Notes: generated by a model from the letters alone, not told the origin. Numbered from the stretch's first letter, positions 9,250 through 18,872 are shown. The stretch is 64,000 bases of DNA from Planctomycetota bacterium (GCA_016872775.1 VGZA01000006.1:1-64000); one strand, 5' to 3'. Made by a program: numbers and translations.

Positions 9250-10332
9250 TCAATGATGATCGGCGGCGAATTGGGCGAGCTTCCGCTGGAAAACCGGGTT
9301 GTCGGCAACATCCGGGTTGACAAGGTTGTCCGGGATCCGGCCTTGCGCCGCGCGGAGCATGCCCCGCGCGGTGGCCTCTCCCGTGGCGCGCCAGATATCC
9401 GACGTCGACGCGCACCAGTGAGGTGTCACGATCACGTTGTCCAGTGCCAGTAATGGATCGTCGACCGGCAACGGCTCCCGTTCGAAAACATCGAGTGCGG
9501 CGCCGGCGATTCGCTTTTGCCGCAACGCGTCGACGAGCGCCGACTGGTCGACCAGTTCGCCGCGCGCCACATTCACAAAGTACGCCGACGGTTTCATCCA
9601 GGCCAATTCCGCTGCGCCGATCATGCGATGGTTTTCCGGACGCAGCCGCGCGTGCAGGCTGACAATGTCGGACGTGCTGAGCACCTGCTCCAGGCTGGTC
9701 AATTCGACGCCCAGCCGGCGAGCGATCTGCGGATCGGCGTGCGGCGAAAAAGCCCGCACGCGCATGGCGAATGGGGCAACCAGCCGCACCAGTTCCTGGC
9801 CACTCTGGCCCAACCCGACGATTCCCAGCGTCCTGCCCTGCAACTCGCCACCCATCACCTCCGCCTGCCGATCCCACCGCCCGGCCCGCGCGACCTGCTG
9901 CTGTTCCGGGAGGCGTTTGACCAGCGCCAGCATGAACAACAGCGCCGCTGAGGCCGTGGAATGGTCGAGTGCCCGAGGCACGTTGAACAGGCCGACGCCA
10001 GACTCCGTGCAGGCCGCCAGGTCAATCTTGTCGTAGCCGGCGCCGGAACGACCGATCACAACCAGGTCGCTGGCGGTCGCGATCGCCTCCCTCGGAACCC
10101 AAGGGCGCAGGACGATCAACCCGTGCACGCCCCGCAACTGGTCAGGAGTAACGCGCATCGAGTATAGATCGCGCAGATAGGACGCGTCTCCTTGTCGCGG
10201 CGCCTGTTCCATCAAGTAGTGGAAAGCAATGCCCGGCGCGGAACGCAGCAACTGTTCCGCGAACGATCCGTATGCCGGCTGGCCGGCGACGTCCAGGAAG
10301 TCCCCCGTCAACGCAACACGGAACTCAGGCAT
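9250..10332 (-). CDS. D-isomer specific 2-hydroxyacid dehydrogenase
   Basis: The start at 10332 is chosen because it overlaps the upstream dehydratase gene by 8 bases, consistent with translational coupling; the frame remains open upstream only as antisense-like sequence. The 360-residue protein has the NAD-binding motif TLGIVGLGQSGQEL (GxGxxG at 173-178), then the catalytic Arg257 in VNVARGELVD, Glu286 in FEREPLP and His305 in VTPHWCAS. These are the catalytic triad of the D-2-hydroxyacid dehydrogenase family, which interconverts 2-keto acids and D-2-hydroxyacids with NAD(P)H. The active-site His is followed by Trp-Cys rather than the common Ile/Ala-Gly. In this cluster it could reduce the aldehyde or keto-acid released by the aldolase. 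Substrate unknown. Confidence 0.9.
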   Translation of the reverse strand: MPEFRVALTGDFLDVAGQPAYGSFAEQLLRSAPGIAFHYLMEQAPRQGDASYLRDLYSMRVTPDQLRGVHGLIVLRPWVPREAIATASDLVVIGRSGAGYDKIDLAACTESGVGLFNVPRALDHSTASAALLFMLALVKRLPEQQQVARAGRWDRQAEVMGGELQGRTLGIVGLGQSGQELVRLVAPFAMRVRAFSPHADPQIARRLGVELTSLEQVLSTSDIVSLHARLRPENHRMIGAAELAWMKPSAYFVNVARGELVDQSALVDALRQKRIAGAALDVFEREPLPVDDPLLALDNVIVTPHWCASTSDIWRATGEATARGMLRAAQGRIPDNLVNPDVADNPVFQRKLAQFAADHH

Positions 10333-11509
10333 CGCGCGGCCCCGGTGGGAACGATTCCGACTGGTGAAAGTCGTCGGTCCAGCTCTTGTCCCACAGGCTG
10401 GGAAACGGGTTGGGAACGTAGGGGTGCCGCGCAATCGCTTCGTCGTCCAACTCCAGGCCCAACCCCGGCGCGTCGCTGAGTTTCAATCGGCCGCCAACTA
10501 CCGGATCGTGTCCCGCGACGAAGTCGCGCCGCCATGGAACATCGAATTCGGCGAACGACTCCTGGATCATGAAGTTGGGGGTACAAGCATCCAAGTGCAT
10601 CGCGGCCGCTAACGCCACCGGACCGATCGAACAGTGCGGTGCGAACGGAAGATCAACAGCCGCCAGGATCGCGGCGATCTTCTTGGAGACCAGGATTCCG
10701 CCGCAGTGGGCGACGTCCATCTGCGCGACGTCGACCGCGCGAAGGCCCGCCAGTCGATGAAAATCGGCGATCGTATACAGCCGCTCGCCGGCAGCAATCG
10801 GACAGCAGGTCGATCGCTTCACCTCCGCCAGCAATTCGACATTCTCCGGTGCCACCGGTTCCTCACACCAAACCGGATCAAAGCGTTCCAGTCGTCGTAA
10901 CACGCGAATCGCGCAGCCGGCTGACAGTCGACCGTGAAACTCGATCATCAACCCTACCTGTCGCCCGACGGCCTCGCGCACCGCGGCGATAATCGCCTCG
11001 GCCCGTTCCCATTCCTCCGCTGCCAGTTCCTTCCAGGCCACGCCGAACGGATCAAACTTCAGCGCCTGATAACCGCGTTGCACAACGTCCCGCGCCTGCC
11101 GGGCAAACTCCGCCGGCTCCACCGCGCCGCCATACCAGCCGTTGGCATAGGCCGGCAGCGGGTTGGCATGACATGCGCCGCCCAACAACCGGTAGATCGG
11201 CTGCCCGCAAGCCTTGCCGATAATGTCCCACATGGCGATCTCCACGCCGCTGATCGCCGTCATCACCGTCGGCCCGCCCTGGTACTGATCGCGGATCATC
11301 CCGCCGACCACCGCCTCCAGATCGAATGGATCCCGTCCCAAAATGCGGCCTTCAACCCATTCGTGACAAACCGTCTGAACCGTTTTCTCCTGCCACTCCA
11401 AAGTCGCCTCGCCCACGCCCGTGAACCCTGCGTCGGTTGTCAACCGCAGGAACAAATAATTCCGCAATCCGGCGTTGGCCAGAAACGTTTCGAATCGCGT
11501 GATTTTCAT
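10325..11509 (-). CDS. Mandelate racemase/muconate lactonizing enzyme family protein, probable sugar-acid dehydratase
   Basis: The enolase-superfamily fold is indicated by KITRFETFLANAGLRNYLF at the N-terminus and by barrel motifs. ALKFDPFG (Lys151) is on strand 2. IEFHGR gives Glu190-x-His192, CEEP gives Glu216/217, AGERL gives Glu242, and APHCSIGP gives His292. An acidic-x-His third-strand motif plus a His on strand 7 is the pattern of galactonate/mannonate-type acid sugar dehydratases rather than racemases. Here the first ligand is Glu instead of the usual Asp. The predicted reaction is dehydration of an aldonic or uronic acid to a 2-keto-3-deoxy acid, the kind of compound HpaI-family aldolases cleave. 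Start at 11509; an upstream start would add a very basic, non-conserved 30-residue leader. Confidence 0.87.
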   Translation of the reverse strand: MKITRFETFLANAGLRNYLFLRLTTDAGFTGVGEATLEWQEKTVQTVCHEWVEGRILGRDPFDLEAVVGGMIRDQYQGGPTVMTAISGVEIAMWDIIGKACGQPIYRLLGGACHANPLPAYANGWYGGAVEPAEFARQARDVVQRGYQALKFDPFGVAWKELAAEEWERAEAIIAAVREAVGRQVGLMIEFHGRLSAGCAIRVLRRLERFDPVWCEEPVAPENVELLAEVKRSTCCPIAAGERLYTIADFHRLAGLRAVDVAQMDVAHCGGILVSKKIAAILAAVDLPFAPHCSIGPVALAAAMHLDACTPNFMIQESFAEFDVPWRRDFVAGHDPVVGGRLKLSDAPGLGLELDDEAIARHPYVPNPFPSLWDKSWTDDFHQSESFPPGPRDA

Positions 11510-11703
11510 GGCGAACAACCGATGCCGAGGATGCCGGAGATGCCGGAGGCACGACCTGCAAGAATATCGCAAATCACGGACCCAGCGTCGATGCCTCATG
11601 CAATGGCAAGTGGCTTGCTTTCCGCTAGACTGGACCGTGCGACGAAGGTCGCGATGGAGTCAAGCAAGCGGCCGACGAACTACGAACCGCGAAAGGTCTT
11701 ACC

Positions 11704-12144
11704 ATGGCAGAGGAAGGGTTGGATGGCGCGTCGCATGGGGACGGGGACCGTGGCGGCCCGGCGTCGAACGTCGACCGTCCGTCCGAGGCAGGAGGGCCGT
11801 TCACGCATCATCTGTTTATCTGCTGCAACCGGCGCGAGCCTGGACATCGGCGTGGCTGTTGCAACCCGGATGGCTCCGACGCATTGCGAAACGCGTTCAA
11901 AGCGCAGCTTAAACAGCGAGGCTTGAATGCCCAGGTGCGGGCCAATTATTCCGGTTGCCTCGACCAATGCGAAATGGGCCCCACGCTCGTGATCTACCCG
12001 CAGGGGATCTGGTACGGACGCGTGACTCTGGCCGACGTCCCTCGGATCATCGAAGAAACCGTGGTGAATGGGCGTGTGATCGCGGAGTTGTTGATCTTTC
12101 CTTTGCCGCAAAGTTCGGCGGCTCGCGGCGCGGATTCAATCTAG
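11704..12144 (+). CDS. Thioredoxin-like [2Fe-2S] ferredoxin
   Basis: After a Gly/Asp-rich N-terminus of about 33 residues, the protein reads HHLFICCNRREPGHRRGCC and then NYSGCLDQCEMGPTLVIYPQGIWYGRV. The cysteines at 40/41, 52/53, 85 and 89 match the four-cysteine pattern of thioredoxin-fold [2Fe-2S] ferredoxins, which carry one cluster and act as electron carriers in the cytoplasm. It is a single gene between the divergently read sugar-acid cluster and the convergent DUF1501 gene, with which it overlaps by 4 bases at the 3' end. Its redox partner is not evident nearby. Confidence 0.85.
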   Translation: MAEEGLDGASHGDGDRGGPASNVDRPSEAGGPFTHHLFICCNRREPGHRRGCCNPDGSDALRNAFKAQLKQRGLNAQVRANYSGCLDQCEMGPTLVIYPQGIWYGRVTLADVPRIIEETVVNGRVIAELLIFPLPQSSAARGADSI

Positions 12145-13628
12145 GCCAGGATGGCGTCGATGATATTCACTTTTTCGACGCCGGCCAGTCTTTGGTCGAG
12201 CCCCTGGAACTTGAAGGTGAATCGCTGGTGGTCGAACCCCATCAGCTTGAGAATCGTGGCATGAAAATCGTGGATGTGGACCGGGTCCTTGACAATGTTG
12301 TAGGAAAAGTCGTCCGTCTCGCCGTAGATCGTTCCGGGGCGGATTCCGCCGCCGGCGGCCCAGATCGTGAAACAACGTGGGTGGTGGTCGCGGCCGTAAT
12401 TCTGGTGGGACAATCCTCCTTGGGAATAGATCGTACGGCCGAATTCGCCACCCCAGAGGATCAGAGTCTGGTCGAGTAATCCGCGCTGTTTGAGGTCCTG
12501 TACCAGGCCCCAGCAAGGTTGGTCGACATCACGGCATTGATCGGGCAGGCGACCCGCCACGTTCGCATGCGTGTCCCAGTTGTTGTGATAGACCTGGATG
12601 AATCGCACGCCTCGTTCGACCATTCGGCGCGCCAACAGTGCAGTGTTGGCGAACGTGCCGGGCTTTTTCGCTTCTTCGCCGTAGAGTTGAAACGTCGATT
12701 CGGGTTCGCTGGCGATATCGGTAAGTTCGGGCACGCTGGACTGCATGCGATAGGCCAGCTCATACTGCTGGATTCGCGTATGTGTTTCGGGGTCGCCCAC
12801 CATGCGGTAGTTCATTTCATTCAGGGCGTTGATTCCGTCGAGCGTCTTGCGGCGGATCGCGGCGGGTACACCGGGGGGATTGTTGATGTAAAGAATCGGG
12901 TCGCCCGCGGAGCGAAACGAAACACCCGCATGTTCGCCGGGCAGGTATCCCGACGACCAGAGTCGCGCGGAGATTGCCTGGACTTGTTCGACATTGGTGG
13001 AGCGCGCGACCAGCACGACGAAGGTCGGCAGGTTTTCGTTCAGCGAACCGAGTCCATAGGAGGTCCAGGCACCAAGGCACGGCCGGCTGGTCACCTGGTT
13101 TCCGGTCTGGATGTAGGTAATCGCCGGTTCATGATTGATTGCCTCGGTATGCATGCTGCGGATGAAGCACATGTCGTCGACCATCCGCGCGGTGTACGGA
13201 AGCAGTTCGCAGACCCACATCCCGCATTTTCCGTGTTGTTCGAATTTGAATTTCGACGGCGCGATCGGAAATCGGGCCTGGCCCGATGTCATGGTGGTGA
13301 GCCGTTGGCCCATGCGGACGCTGTCGGGCAGGTCCTTGTCGTACCACTCGTTCATCACCGGTTTATAATCGTAGAGGTCCAACTGTGGGGGTCCGCCAAC
13401 CATGTGCAGGTAGATAACATGTTTGGCTTTGCCGGGGAAATGCGTGCGAGTCGCTGCCGATTTCGGCTCGGACCCGGCCGCCTCTACCGCGCCGGCCAGT
13501 CCGGCCGAGCCCCGGATGCCGGTGTCGCCGAGCAGCGTGGCCAGCGCCGCGCCGCCGATTGCGTGCGAACCTCGCGCGAAGAAATACCGGCGTGTGATAT
13601 TCGTGCGAAAGTCATCTGGCATCTGCAT
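12141..13628 (-). CDS. DUF1501 domain protein (Tat-exported)
   Basis: The start at 13628 is supported by GGGAG 10 bases upstream. The N-terminus has a twin-arginine motif (NITRRYFFARG) followed by a small-residue hydrophobic run (GGAALATLLG). The body has DUF1501 landmarks: HVIYLHMVGGPPQLDLYDYK, CELLPYTARMVDDMCFIRSM, ARRMVERGVRFIQVYHNNWD, LWGGEFGRTIYS and GRDHHPRCFTIWAAGGG. DUF1501 proteins are relatives of the sulfatase/alkaline-phosphatase fold; activity is not established. It lies directly downstream of the PSD1 cytochrome gene on the same strand (65-base gap), the usual planctomycete pairing, so the two products probably work together in the cell envelope. Confidence 0.9.
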   Translation of the reverse strand: MQMPDDFRTNITRRYFFARGSHAIGGAALATLLGDTGIRGSAGLAGAVEAAGSEPKSAATRTHFPGKAKHVIYLHMVGGPPQLDLYDYKPVMNEWYDKDLPDSVRMGQRLTTMTSGQARFPIAPSKFKFEQHGKCGMWVCELLPYTARMVDDMCFIRSMHTEAINHEPAITYIQTGNQVTSRPCLGAWTSYGLGSLNENLPTFVVLVARSTNVEQVQAISARLWSSGYLPGEHAGVSFRSAGDPILYINNPPGVPAAIRRKTLDGINALNEMNYRMVGDPETHTRIQQYELAYRMQSSVPELTDIASEPESTFQLYGEEAKKPGTFANTALLARRMVERGVRFIQVYHNNWDTHANVAGRLPDQCRDVDQPCWGLVQDLKQRGLLDQTLILWGGEFGRTIYSQGGLSHQNYGRDHHPRCFTIWAAGGGIRPGTIYGETDDFSYNIVKDPVHIHDFHATILKLMGFDHQRFTFKFQGLDQRLAGVEKVNIIDAILA

Positions 13629-13693
13629 GGCGTAATCTCCCGTGCCGCGACTCGAGGGATTCCGGCGGCGTTCGTTCCGGCGGAATTGAGGGA

Positions 13694-16600
13694 TCACTTG
13701 TTAACGACTTCATCCAGGTTCAGGAGTTCATTGGCGAGCATGGTCCAGGCGGCAAGTTCGCCGGGCGGCAGGGATTCATCGGCGCGCGACTCGCCGACCG
13801 CGATCAACCGGCGAGCGTCCTCCTGGTTGGCCGCGTAGTACTCGGACAGTTCGCGGAACGAATCGAATACCACCGCCAGTTCGGCGTCGCGTAAAGGTCG
13901 ACAGAGAATCTGCCGGGCCATAAAGTCGACGCGTGATTCGACGGTCGATCCGCCCTTCTGCATGGTGCGCTGGGCAAGAAGCCGCGCGGCTTCGACAAAC
14001 TGCGGATCGTTCAAAGTCACCAGCGCCTGCAGTGGCGTATTGGTTCGTTCACGGCGGACGGCACAGGTTTCTCGATTGGGCGCGTTGAAGATGTCCAGCG
14101 ACGCCGGCGGAGCACTGCGTTTCCAGAATGTGTACATGCTGCGCCGATAGAGGTTCTCGCCGGTGTCCGGTCGATAGTCGCGCGTATTGCTGCCGATCAT
14201 CGCTACCGCCTCCCAGACTCCGTCCGGCTGGTATGGCTTCACGCTCGGTCCGCCCAGCTTGGGGACCAACAGGCCGCTCGCGGCCAGAGCGTAATCGCGC
14301 AGTACCTCCGCGTCCAATCGAAAGCGGGGCCCCCGCGAACACATCCGATTGGCCGGGTCGCGCTCCAGCTTCTCCGCCGTCGTTGCCGCCGATTGTCGGT
14401 AAGTCGCCGAACTGACCAGCAACTTGTAGAAACGCTTGATGTCCCAGCCTGACTCGCGGAACTCGACCGCCATCCAGTCCAGCAACTCCGGATGCGACGG
14501 CAATTCGCCCGCGACGCCGAAATCACCGGACGTACGCACCAGACCGACTCCGAACAGCTCCTGCCAGATGCGGTTCACAGTGACCCGCGCGGTCAAGGGA
14601 TGCTCCGGACGCAAAAGCCACCGGGCAAAACCCAGTCGGTCGAGCGGCAGGTCGTCGGACATTGATGGCAATACTAATGGAGTTCGCGGCGTTACTGGAT
14701 CCCGTCGCTTGTCATACTCGCCGCGGTGCAACATGAAAGCCCCCGGCGTTTCCGTTCGCTCCTGCATGACATGAGCAATCGTCGAACGACCGCGAATGGT
14801 CTGCTGCTCTTGTTCCAGCGCGGCAACCGCGGCGCCAAGGGAACGGAACTCGGTGTCATGGTTTTCCAGCCACCAGCGCAAGATCTCGTCCCGGTCCTTG
14901 TCCGTGCGCTGCTCGGCTTGTTTCGCCAGCAACTCGACAAGTCGCGTGGCGCTGGCCAGCGCGTTGATTTCGCCCGCTTCCAGCGTTCGACGGTAGATCC
15001 TCAGGTCCTGGATTCCCGCGGCACTCAACGGCTCCCCGTCGCTGCGCTGTCCGACTTTGAACGGGACGTCGGTGTGGATCGCGCCCGCCAGTTTATCGGC
15101 TTCGACCAGGGTCTCTTGTGGCTTGCCGTCGACGTAGATCCTCACCCCCGCGGCCTTTCCTGACCCGTCGTAACTGAACGCCACATGAACCCACTGGTTG
15201 GCGGGCAGTTGCGACCTGGTGACGACCTTTACCGCGTCTTGAGGCCAGGCACTGACGATATGGGTACCGACCTGGCGCCGCTGGGCCCAGAAGTCCCAGC
15301 CGCGGTATGCCTGGGCTCGATCCATCCGGGCGCAGATCGCCCCCGACGAATCGTTCGCCGGCAGTCGTACCCAGGCGGCGCAGGTAAATGGCTCGCCACG
15401 TTCGAAGTCGCCCACGTCGGGCAGTTCGCACGCCGCACCTTGCACCTGAATCGCCTTACGGCCGCCAACGCCGTCCTGCCAGCTGGCCGACGACTGCAAG
15501 GGGACGTCGCGAAGCTCACCACCAACTTTGACTTTAAGTGTGTTGCCTTCGCCTTCATTCAACGGTGCGTGCATCGCCAGACCTTCGGACGGTAGCTTCT
15601 CGCGGAACATGTCGGCGGTTGCGCTTGCCAGCCAGGCGTCGAACGCCGGACGAGCCTCCTCGCGGCGCGCATCGACACGAACCCGCGCCGCGGGGATCTC
15701 GGCTACAAGCGCCTCCCATCGACCTCGATCCGCCGCGCTCGGCACGACCACCGTCGGTGGCGTGTCGCGAATGTTCCCGTCCATTGCCCCCTGAGTCGTG
15801 TTATTAAAGAACGCCGACAGGGAATAAAAATCCTTCATCGTCCAGGGATCAAACTTGTGGTCGTGACAGACGGCACAGTTGAACGTCGAGCCAAGCCAGA
15901 CCTGTGCGACCGTTTCGGTGCGATCCCGCGTGTACAACACCAGGTACTCTTCGGGAATCGTGCCGCCTTCATTCGTGGTGATGTTGCAACGATTGAAACC
16001 GGACGCGATCTGCTGTTCCAGCGTCCTCTGAGGCAACAGGTCACCCGCCAGCTGCTCGATCGTGAACTGGTCAAACGGCAGGTTGCGATTGAAGGCCCCA
16101 ATCACCCAGTCCCGATAGGCCCAGATCTCGCGATAGTTGTCGAAGTGGATGCCATGGGTGTCGGCGTAACGAGCCACATCCAGCCAGTAACGGGCTCGAT
16201 GCTCGCCCCAGTGCGGCGAATCGAGCAACCGATCGACAAATTTTTCGTAGGCATTCTCCGAGTTGTCGTTGACGAATGCTTCCACTTCCGCCGGCGATGG
16301 CGGTAGACCAACGAGATCGAGGCTCAGACGCCGCGCCAAAGTACGGCGATCGGCTTGCGGCGCGGGCCGAAGCCCAATCGGCGCAAGCGACGCCAGAATG
16401 AAATGGTCGATCGGGTTCCTCGCTTCAATGCCTGGCCGCAGGCCTGGTGCCAGCGGAGGTGGATCCGGTCTGCGCGGAGAGATCAGCGACCAGTGCAATT
16501 GGTACTCCGCACCCTCCCGGATCCAGCGAGCCAGTCGCTCTTTCTGCTCCGGCGTCAGCTTCTTGCCGCTATCCGGAGGAGGCATCACCGTCTCCGCGTC

Positions 16601-16873
16601 GGACGACTGAATCCGCTCGATAAGCCCACCGCGATCGATTTGGCCCGGCACGATCGCGCCAGCTTCGATCGCCGCGTCCCGCTGGTCGATTCGCAAATCG
16701 GCCTTCCGAGATGCGCTGTCCGGTCCATGGCAGGCAAAGCAGTTGTCGGCCAATATCGGGCGGATGTCTCGGTTATATTCAAGCCGCTCCTGCGCCGTCG
16801 ACAGACCCGCCAATCCCACACCGATCGACGCGGCCAGTATCGCAACGAATACCGACTCGACTTTTTTCCGCAT
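13694..16873 (-). CDS. PSD1 protein: cytochrome (PSCyt1)-DUF1549-LamG-like-DUF1553
   Basis: The ATG at 16873 gives a signal peptide (KKVESVFVAILAASIGVGLA). Residues about 30-130 form a planctomycete cytochrome domain with a CFACH haem site (Cys45, Cys48, His49) and a candidate axial Met in ETVMPPPDSGKK. DUF1549 follows at about 145-350, containing a second Cys-x-x-Cys-His motif (NCAVCHDHKFDP). A concanavalin/LamG-like domain lies at about 465-645 (GEPFTCAAWVRL, VRIYVDGKPQE, IQDLRIYRR). DUF1553 is C-terminal (PLTARVTVNRIWQELFGVGL, PSHPELLDWMAVEF, TNTPLQALVTLNDPQFVEAA). Unlike the two homologues near 56-63 kb it carries the LamG-like insertion, which suggests glycan contact. It is probably cotranscribed with the DUF1501 gene downstream. 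Function of the family unproven. Confidence 0.92.
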   Translation of the reverse strand: MRKKVESVFVAILAASIGVGLAGLSTAQERLEYNRDIRPILADNCFACHGPDSASRKADLRIDQRDAAIEAGAIVPGQIDRGGLIERIQSSDAETVMPPPDSGKKLTPEQKERLARWIREGAEYQLHWSLISPRRPDPPPLAPGLRPGIEARNPIDHFILASLAPIGLRPAPQADRRTLARRLSLDLVGLPPSPAEVEAFVNDNSENAYEKFVDRLLDSPHWGEHRARYWLDVARYADTHGIHFDNYREIWAYRDWVIGAFNRNLPFDQFTIEQLAGDLLPQRTLEQQIASGFNRCNITTNEGGTIPEEYLVLYTRDRTETVAQVWLGSTFNCAVCHDHKFDPWTMKDFYSLSAFFNNTTQGAMDGNIRDTPPTVVVPSAADRGRWEALVAEIPAARVRVDARREEARPAFDAWLASATADMFREKLPSEGLAMHAPLNEGEGNTLKVKVGGELRDVPLQSSASWQDGVGGRKAIQVQGAACELPDVGDFERGEPFTCAAWVRLPANDSSGAICARMDRAQAYRGWDFWAQRRQVGTHIVSAWPQDAVKVVTRSQLPANQWVHVAFSYDGSGKAAGVRIYVDGKPQETLVEADKLAGAIHTDVPFKVGQRSDGEPLSAAGIQDLRIYRRTLEAGEINALASATRLVELLAKQAEQRTDKDRDEILRWWLENHDTEFRSLGAAVAALEQEQQTIRGRSTIAHVMQERTETPGAFMLHRGEYDKRRDPVTPRTPLVLPSMSDDLPLDRLGFARWLLRPEHPLTARVTVNRIWQELFGVGLVRTSGDFGVAGELPSHPELLDWMAVEFRESGWDIKRFYKLLVSSATYRQSAATTAEKLERDPANRMCSRGPRFRLDAEVLRDYALAASGLLVPKLGGPSVKPYQPDGVWEAVAMIGSNTRDYRPDTGENLYRRSMYTFWKRSAPPASLDIFNAPNRETCAVRRERTNTPLQALVTLNDPQFVEAARLLAQRTMQKGGSTVESRVDFMARQILCRPLRDAELAVVFDSFRELSEYYAANQEDARRLIAVGESRADESLPPGELAAWTMLANELLNLDEVVNK

Positions 16874-17144
16874 TGTCAGTCTTCCTTCAATCCTACACAC
16901 CCTGTTTCGTCAGCACACTTTCCGGGGATCCGGCGTTTTTGTTGACCATAAGCTGAGCAGACCCCACGATGCGCTGGGAGCCCGTTCCAACGCAGCATCA
17001 ACGTCGATACGATGCCATCTTAGTGTCCAGAAAGCGGGCTTGCAAAGCGACCTTGCGACCGTCGCTGAGCCGCTCGGTTCAATTTGCCGCGCTGTGCGTG
17101 ACGATACGCTCGAAGGTGTGCCTCAACCGCACGCGCCGCCGTGA

Positions 17145-18872
17145 TTACTCGCTGGCGGGATCGGCCATAACCGGCGCGAGGATTGCCGAGCGATACTCGC
17201 GATCATGGTGGATCGAATTGGTGGCGACGACAACATCGTCTGGAAAATCGATCGTCAACGGCATTCCAGTTTGCGGATTCGGCTCATAGAGCGGAGCGCC
17301 GCTGCTGGCAATCGTCACTCGAATCCGGTGCTCCGCGGCGAAGATCTGGCTGAGCCATCCGACGTCAAACTCGACGCGTGTCGGGCGCCCTGGTTCGAGC
17401 AGCTGCTCCCGCTCGAAGCCGTTACGATATCGTAGCCGCCAGGGATAGTCGACGATCAATATCGAGCGACCATCTGGGTAGACGTCACTGATTCGTACGA
17501 TCAGGTCGGTATCGCGCGCCGTCGATGAGACCCAGAGTTCGGCTCGCACACGCCCGGTCCATTCGACGGGACCGTCGAGCGGTGGCGTGGTGAAGGTGCG
17601 GACGTCGGACTGCCGTTCAAACGGCCGGGCATCTTTCGCGCCGGGGAAAGCAGCTCCAGGGATCTCCATCGGTCGGCGCGGGTTGGATTCGTAGCTCGTT
17701 GCCTCCGGCCCGTCGACGATCGGTTCCCTGCTCAATCGCCCGGCGCCGCCAAGGTAATATGAGATCGCGCGCACGGGAGGCGGCCAATCGCTTGCCGTGC
17801 GCCACACGTTGCCGATCGACGGTGATGTCGCTTGCTTTGGACCGACATCGTCGTCGGGTTTCCCGCCCTTGGCAGCCGGGGCAGGACCCATCACGTAGTA
17901 GCGAATCGGCGGATCATGATCCGCGCCATTTTCTTCGCCACGCAGCCAGCGATTAAACCATCGCACCATATGATCCTGTTCGGGCCAGATTGCATTTTCT
18001 GGATAGGCGAGATCGCCGACGATATTCGACTTATTAAGCCGTCCGTGTAGCCACGGGCCGATCAACAACTGCTGTCGACCACGGGACTGTTCACCACCGT
18101 GGTGTTGTCGCCCGAGAAAACTGGCGATCGATCCCTGATTCATAAAATCGTACCAGCTGCCGATCGTGAAACAGGGAACATTCATCTTGCCGAAGTGCAG
18201 GGAACAATCCTCGTCGCGCCAATAGTCGTCGTAGTGGGGATGACGAAACCATTCTTCGAGCAGCCGACGGTTGTCGAGCGGATCGCGGCAGCTCTTCTCA
18301 AGCGACTTGAATCGCTCGGGCCGCGTTGTACCGCCGATGCGATAGCCTTCCTGGAAGAGACTTAAGCCGGTGTCGACCATGTATTGGCAGGCCAGGTGCG
18401 GCGGTTGCGTCACTGCCAGGAAATTCTGCGCATAGCCGCCCTGGGAACTGCCGAAAGTGCCGACCTTTCCCGTACTCCACGGCTGTGTCGCCAGCCACTC
18501 GCATGTATCGTAGCCGTCACGAAGTTCGCCCCAGCCAAGCGCCCGGTATCCGACCCAGGTACCCTCCGACAAGTAGGTGCCGCGAAAATTGACCATCGCC
18601 ACGACAAAGCCCGACTCCGCCAATCGTGCCGCGGCGATGCGGGTGGCCGCGCCGCGCAGGTCGGCATACCGCTGTTCAAACACCACGGGCCACGGTCCGG
18701 CTCCCGGTGGAAAGTACAAGTAAGCGGAGAGACGCTTGCCATCGCGCATCGGAATCGGTTGGTGCTTCTCGGTGATTTTGCCGAGATCGACCTCGTCACA
18801 CTTCGCGGCCGGCGCCGCTCCGACGATCGACCAAAGGCCCAGAAACACGCCCATTAATGCGAGTGACCTCAT
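17145..18872 (-). CDS. CocE/NonD family hydrolase (X-Pro dipeptidyl-peptidase S15-like), secreted
   Basis: A signal peptide (LALMGVFLGLWSIVGAAPAA) precedes an alpha/beta hydrolase. The nucleophile motif GTFGSSQGGYAQNFLA places the catalytic Ser at 143, and SYLYFPPGAGPWPVV-type strands and FRGTYLSEG precede it. A C-terminal jelly-roll (from about residue 400: RTFTTPPLDGPVEWTGRVRA, LWVSSTARDTDLIVRISDVY, FEPGRPTRVEFDVGW-like) is characteristic of the CocE/PepX group. Such enzymes hydrolyse esters, amides or acyl-peptide bonds; the substrate is not inferable. The gene stands alone between repeat-containing intergenic regions. A 244-base gap separates it from the PSD1 gene start and I see no gene there. 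Confidence 0.88.
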   Translation of the reverse strand: MRSLALMGVFLGLWSIVGAAPAAKCDEVDLGKITEKHQPIPMRDGKRLSAYLYFPPGAGPWPVVFEQRYADLRGAATRIAAARLAESGFVVAMVNFRGTYLSEGTWVGYRALGWGELRDGYDTCEWLATQPWSTGKVGTFGSSQGGYAQNFLAVTQPPHLACQYMVDTGLSLFQEGYRIGGTTRPERFKSLEKSCRDPLDNRRLLEEWFRHPHYDDYWRDEDCSLHFGKMNVPCFTIGSWYDFMNQGSIASFLGRQHHGGEQSRGRQQLLIGPWLHGRLNKSNIVGDLAYPENAIWPEQDHMVRWFNRWLRGEENGADHDPPIRYYVMGPAPAAKGGKPDDDVGPKQATSPSIGNVWRTASDWPPPVRAISYYLGGAGRLSREPIVDGPEATSYESNPRRPMEIPGAAFPGAKDARPFERQSDVRTFTTPPLDGPVEWTGRVRAELWVSSTARDTDLIVRISDVYPDGRSILIVDYPWRLRYRNGFEREQLLEPGRPTRVEFDVGWLSQIFAAEHRIRVTIASSGAPLYEPNPQTGMPLTIDFPDDVVVATNSIHHDREYRSAILAPVMADPASE

